Assembly: GCF_002019705.1 (NCBI RefSeq)
Contig: NZ_KV917377.1
Location: 308,565-372,564, forward strand
Length of the DNA: 64,000 nt
Source of the DNA: Shouchella patagoniensis
Lineage (GTDB): Bacteria; Bacillota; Bacilli; Bacillales; Bacillaceae_D
Direction: 5' to 3'
A program made the position numbers and the translations under genes. Of the stretch, positions 62,601 through 64,000 are shown piece after piece. A model generated the notes under the pieces. It had not been told where the DNA came from. It was given only the letters and a program-made list of their open reading frames with translations, and ran no database searches. Positions within the stretch are counted from its first letter, which is position 1, and the number at the start of each line of letters is the position of its first letter.

Positions 62601-63943
62601 AACTTGAACCGTTTTACACGATTCCTGGTGGCGAGATCGGATATGATGATGGAACAGCGGAAAATGCTCGTGCTTTTTATGAAGCTGGCAATGGCTGGGC
62701 TGTTAAAATGTCTTTACCAGATGACAAAGAAACAGCTATTGTCACAGACGGCATTTTCCGTTTCTGGGATACGGAATGGCCTGTTCCAGGAGGGACGGAA
62801 TTTGCAGTTGAAGTATGGGATGCATCAGGTGAGAATGGCTTACCAGGAGATAAGTTAGCTGGTCCGATCGAAGCCGAAGCATTACGAAATGGCGAGTGGA
62901 CTTTCGTTGACTTGTCCGAACACGCTATTCAAGTTAGCGGAGATTTTTACATGGTCTATATTCAAACACAAGGAAACCCGAACACGCCAGGTCTTGCAAC
63001 GGATGAAAACGGTCCACTTGCGGAACGAAGTTATCAATATGTCGATGGAAGTTGGAGTCCAACACCTGCTGCAGAAGGGAACTACATGATTAGAGCTGGT
63101 GTTGATTATGAAGTAAGTTCACCGGTCATCACTTCACCAGCAGAAGACTTTCTAACAAATGAAACAGAACTCACTGTTGAAGGTACAGCTTCCCCAACAA
63201 CACAAATTTCACTCCGTAATAATGGAGAAGAAGTTGCTTTAGATGAAATTGGATCGGATGGCGAGTTCGCATTGCCAATCACATTAACTGAAGGTATTAA
63301 CGAGCTCTATGCTGTTTCTGTTTTAAACGGTACTGAAATGGATGAATCGAATATTGTTACAGTGACACTGGATACAATCGCACCAGAACTAACAATCGAT
63401 TCTCCAGCGAATGGAGATAAGATAAATCGTGAAACGGTAACAGTAGAAGGTACAGTAACGGATGAGAACCTTGATTATGTAGAGGTCAATGGTCAGACAG
63501 CTAGTATTGAAAATGGTCAGTACTCAAAACGAATCCTACTCGATAACGGTACAAACGATATCGAAGTTGTCGCAGTTGACCTCGCTGGTAATGAAACATC
63601 TGAATCTGTATCAGTAGAAGCAAAGTACGATGCTCCTGTGATTGAGAACCTCACACCAGCTGAAGATAAAAATTTATCTGCTGGTGAATCAGTGAAGATT
63701 GAATTTGAAAGTGAACCTGGACTGCGCACAACTTTCATGATTCATATGCCACTTACAAACACAACGGCAAATGCGACTGAATTGCCAATGATGGAAATAG
63801 AAGATGGCTATTATGTCGGCTATTATACAGCAACAAGCAATGTTGTTGCAGAAGGGGCCGTTATCGAAGTTAAAGCAGTTGATTCATTTGGAAATGAATC
63901 AAGAAAGAAAGCAGACGGAAAATTATTTATTAATGTAGACTGA
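59633..63943 (+). CDS. bpr: Bacillopeptidase F, large secreted subtilisin-type protease
   Basis: About 1436 residues, close to B. subtilis Bpr. I chose TTG 59633 because GGGAGG lies 7 bases before it, whereas ATG 59627 is only one base from the RBS. Signal peptide to about FANG (32), I9-type propeptide (about 60-170), then S8 peptidase with Asp219 (SIDTGAQW), His266 (DNGHGTHVTG) and Ser445 (NGTSMAGP), numbered from ATG 59627. C-terminal extension contains a MAM/immune-inhibitor-like segment (about 630-780), carboxypeptidase regulatory-like repeats (about 850-1000) and Ig-like repeats near the end. Exported, hydrolyses proteins outside the cell. Confidence 0.93.
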   Translation: MKRRIQQKSFAIAAASLMVVSLSTPTFANGQGSIHDSLRNSMIYSDEKVSERVLDLFEDQEKATFLVKFAENADTLSIAKEAKKSASSLSKHEALTIQRSAVVSELKETALTSQEDVHVFLEEAIDNGDVEEFTSYFIVNGIAVTATKEIAEKLATFDSVEKILPNEDRTLYTTVTEDAEEIESTIENVEWNVERVRAPEVWDMGIDGSGIVVASIDTGAQWDHPGLKEQYRGYDPLTGEVDHGFSFFDATNAGQSDAYDDNGHGTHVTGTMVGAEPNGSNQVGVAPGAEWIAVKAFTSSGGATDASLLSAAEWILAPTDEDGNTRVDLAPDVVNNSWGGGAGLDEWYRDVVTNWRAAEIFPEFSAGNTTLSNPGGPGSVAVPANYPESFATGATDVNDVVAGFSLRGPSPYDEIKPDISAPGVNIRSTVPGSGYEGGWNGTSMAGPAVSGVVALLKQANANLTVEEMEEILLHTAIPLTDSTYPESPNHGYGYGLVNAYDAVNSIVDGLGTLSGQVTEEGDDTEEPSYAHTPPNETYEGMDLTLTIEASDNVSISSVILAFTNKNGENISIDAERISGNYESGTYSATIPGEDIAGDEFNYSFAITDFGQNEVVTETYVIPVLQGISVGYLEDFEEEPTGWQIFGQNSSWEWGVPTSGPNSAASGEHVYATNLSGPYGNNTNATLVMPPIDLPEGAAYLQYKRWFNLESNYDFAHVFISTDMEDWTQLERMNGLTADWEEAEIDLSEYSGERVYIGFNLTTDFSVVRDGLYIDDVTLSDESIQTGTSLKPPTPSPTLGVAVNQVGLGASNEKVSLKEKVNPSTITPEISDLIEEDIDNKVGPQALPLAATVEVKESGRAVQTNPANGTFTLLHGAGEFTAEASAYGYHSESQAVTIEAEGATTANFMLNELVSYETTGQVLDEATGEPIAGATLMLVEDANVTPVQTDEEGAFSFSSYEGEYTLRVTARGFHATDIPLSVTENRTLTVELEPFYTIPGGEIGYDDGTAENARAFYEAGNGWAVKMSLPDDKETAIVTDGIFRFWDTEWPVPGGTEFAVEVWDASGENGLPGDKLAGPIEAEALRNGEWTFVDLSEHAIQVSGDFYMVYIQTQGNPNTPGLATDENGPLAERSYQYVDGSWSPTPAAEGNYMIRAGVDYEVSSPVITSPAEDFLTNETELTVEGTASPTTQISLRNNGEEVALDEIGSDGEFALPITLTEGINELYAVSVLNGTEMDESNIVTVTLDTIAPELTIDSPANGDKINRETVTVEGTVTDENLDYVEVNGQTASIENGQYSKRILLDNGTNDIEVVAVDLAGNETSESVSVEAKYDAPVIENLTPAEDKNLSAGESVKIEFESEPGLRTTFMIHMPLTNTTANATELPMMEIEDGYYVGYYTATSNVVAEGAVIEVKAVDSFGNESRKKADGKLFINVD

Positions 63944-63985
63944 AAAAAACGACCTGCAACGATGTACGTTGCGGGTCGTTTTTTC
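63944..63985 (+). terminator. Terminator of bpr
   Basis: 18-bp stem (AAAAAACGACCTGCAACG and complement, one G-U pair) followed by T run. Confidence 0.85.
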
Positions 63986-64000
63986 GCTTGTTTGATTCCA

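Overview
The window looks like chromosome from a spore-forming, low-GC Bacillaceae bacterium. Supporting genes are sda, spoIISAB, ytvA, ypcP, clpE with CtsR boxes, a bacillithiol deacetylase (bshB2), ykoEDC under a TPP riboswitch, and a bacillopeptidase F homologue. The gene content resembles Bacillus subtilis and the alkaliphilic Bacillus relatives, but I cannot name the species from sequence alone.

Layout. 1-7.2 kb: ordinary core genes (ytxJ, small membrane proteins, sda, a GNAT acetyltransferase, ypcP, yojF/bshB2, ytvA with an overlapping membrane-anchored trypsin-like protease, an acyl-CoA dehydrogenase). 7.3-14.9 kb: one permease gene cut in two by a ~6.2 kb element. The element carries a large serine recombinase at its left edge, a co-transcribed unknown 118-aa protein, a gene-poor middle with four tiny ORFs, a frameshifted DUF2200 gene, and a secreted metallo-beta-lactamase-fold/DUF3006 pair at its right edge. 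Removing everything between the two 14-bp near-repeats (8298-8311 and 14497-14510) rejoins the permease in frame as 464 codons. 15-22.6 kb: hypothetical proteins, acetyltransferase, a frameshifted alpha/beta hydrolase, and convergent zwf and gnd. 22.6-38 kb: two paralogous peptidoglycan-binding/3D-domain wall proteins, a cation diffusion facilitator, ilvE, HAD phosphatase, TPP riboswitch plus ykoEDC, DNA glycosylase, LOG protein, the kynUBA operon, YhfP-type reductase and an NlpC/P60 endopeptidase. Perfect WalR-type boxes precede two of the wall genes. 38-47.7 kb: clpE, the SpoIISA/SpoIISB toxin-antitoxin pair between two paralogous luciferase-like oxidoreductases, mccAB and exoA.

47.7-52.9 kb: a YtrA-type ABC transporter locus present as two tandem modules. 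In the first module the GntR gene and the ATPase N-terminus (including Walker A) are missing, and a NUDIX domain is fused in frame to what remains. 52.9-54.7 kb: YebC-family yeeI and an ATP-grasp ligase. 54.9-59.1 kb is a decayed accessory zone: Tn3-type resolvase, AraC/GyrI-like regulator, a 5'-truncated Tn3 transposase with an in-frame stop, the last ~60 codons of an acetamidase/formamidase gene, and a broken gene that joins a DNA-binding-like N-terminus to F1-ATPase beta-like sequence. The window closes with the 1.4-kaa secreted protease Bpr.

The most interesting observations are the recombinase element that splits a permease gene with a clean in-frame rejoin, the NUDIX-ABC chimera in a duplicated transporter locus, and the F1-beta-like hybrid next to the acetamidase remnant. 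Several genes (DUF2200, alpha/beta hydrolase, F1-beta-like) are broken by single-base frameshifts, so sequencing or assembly indels must be excluded before they are called biology.
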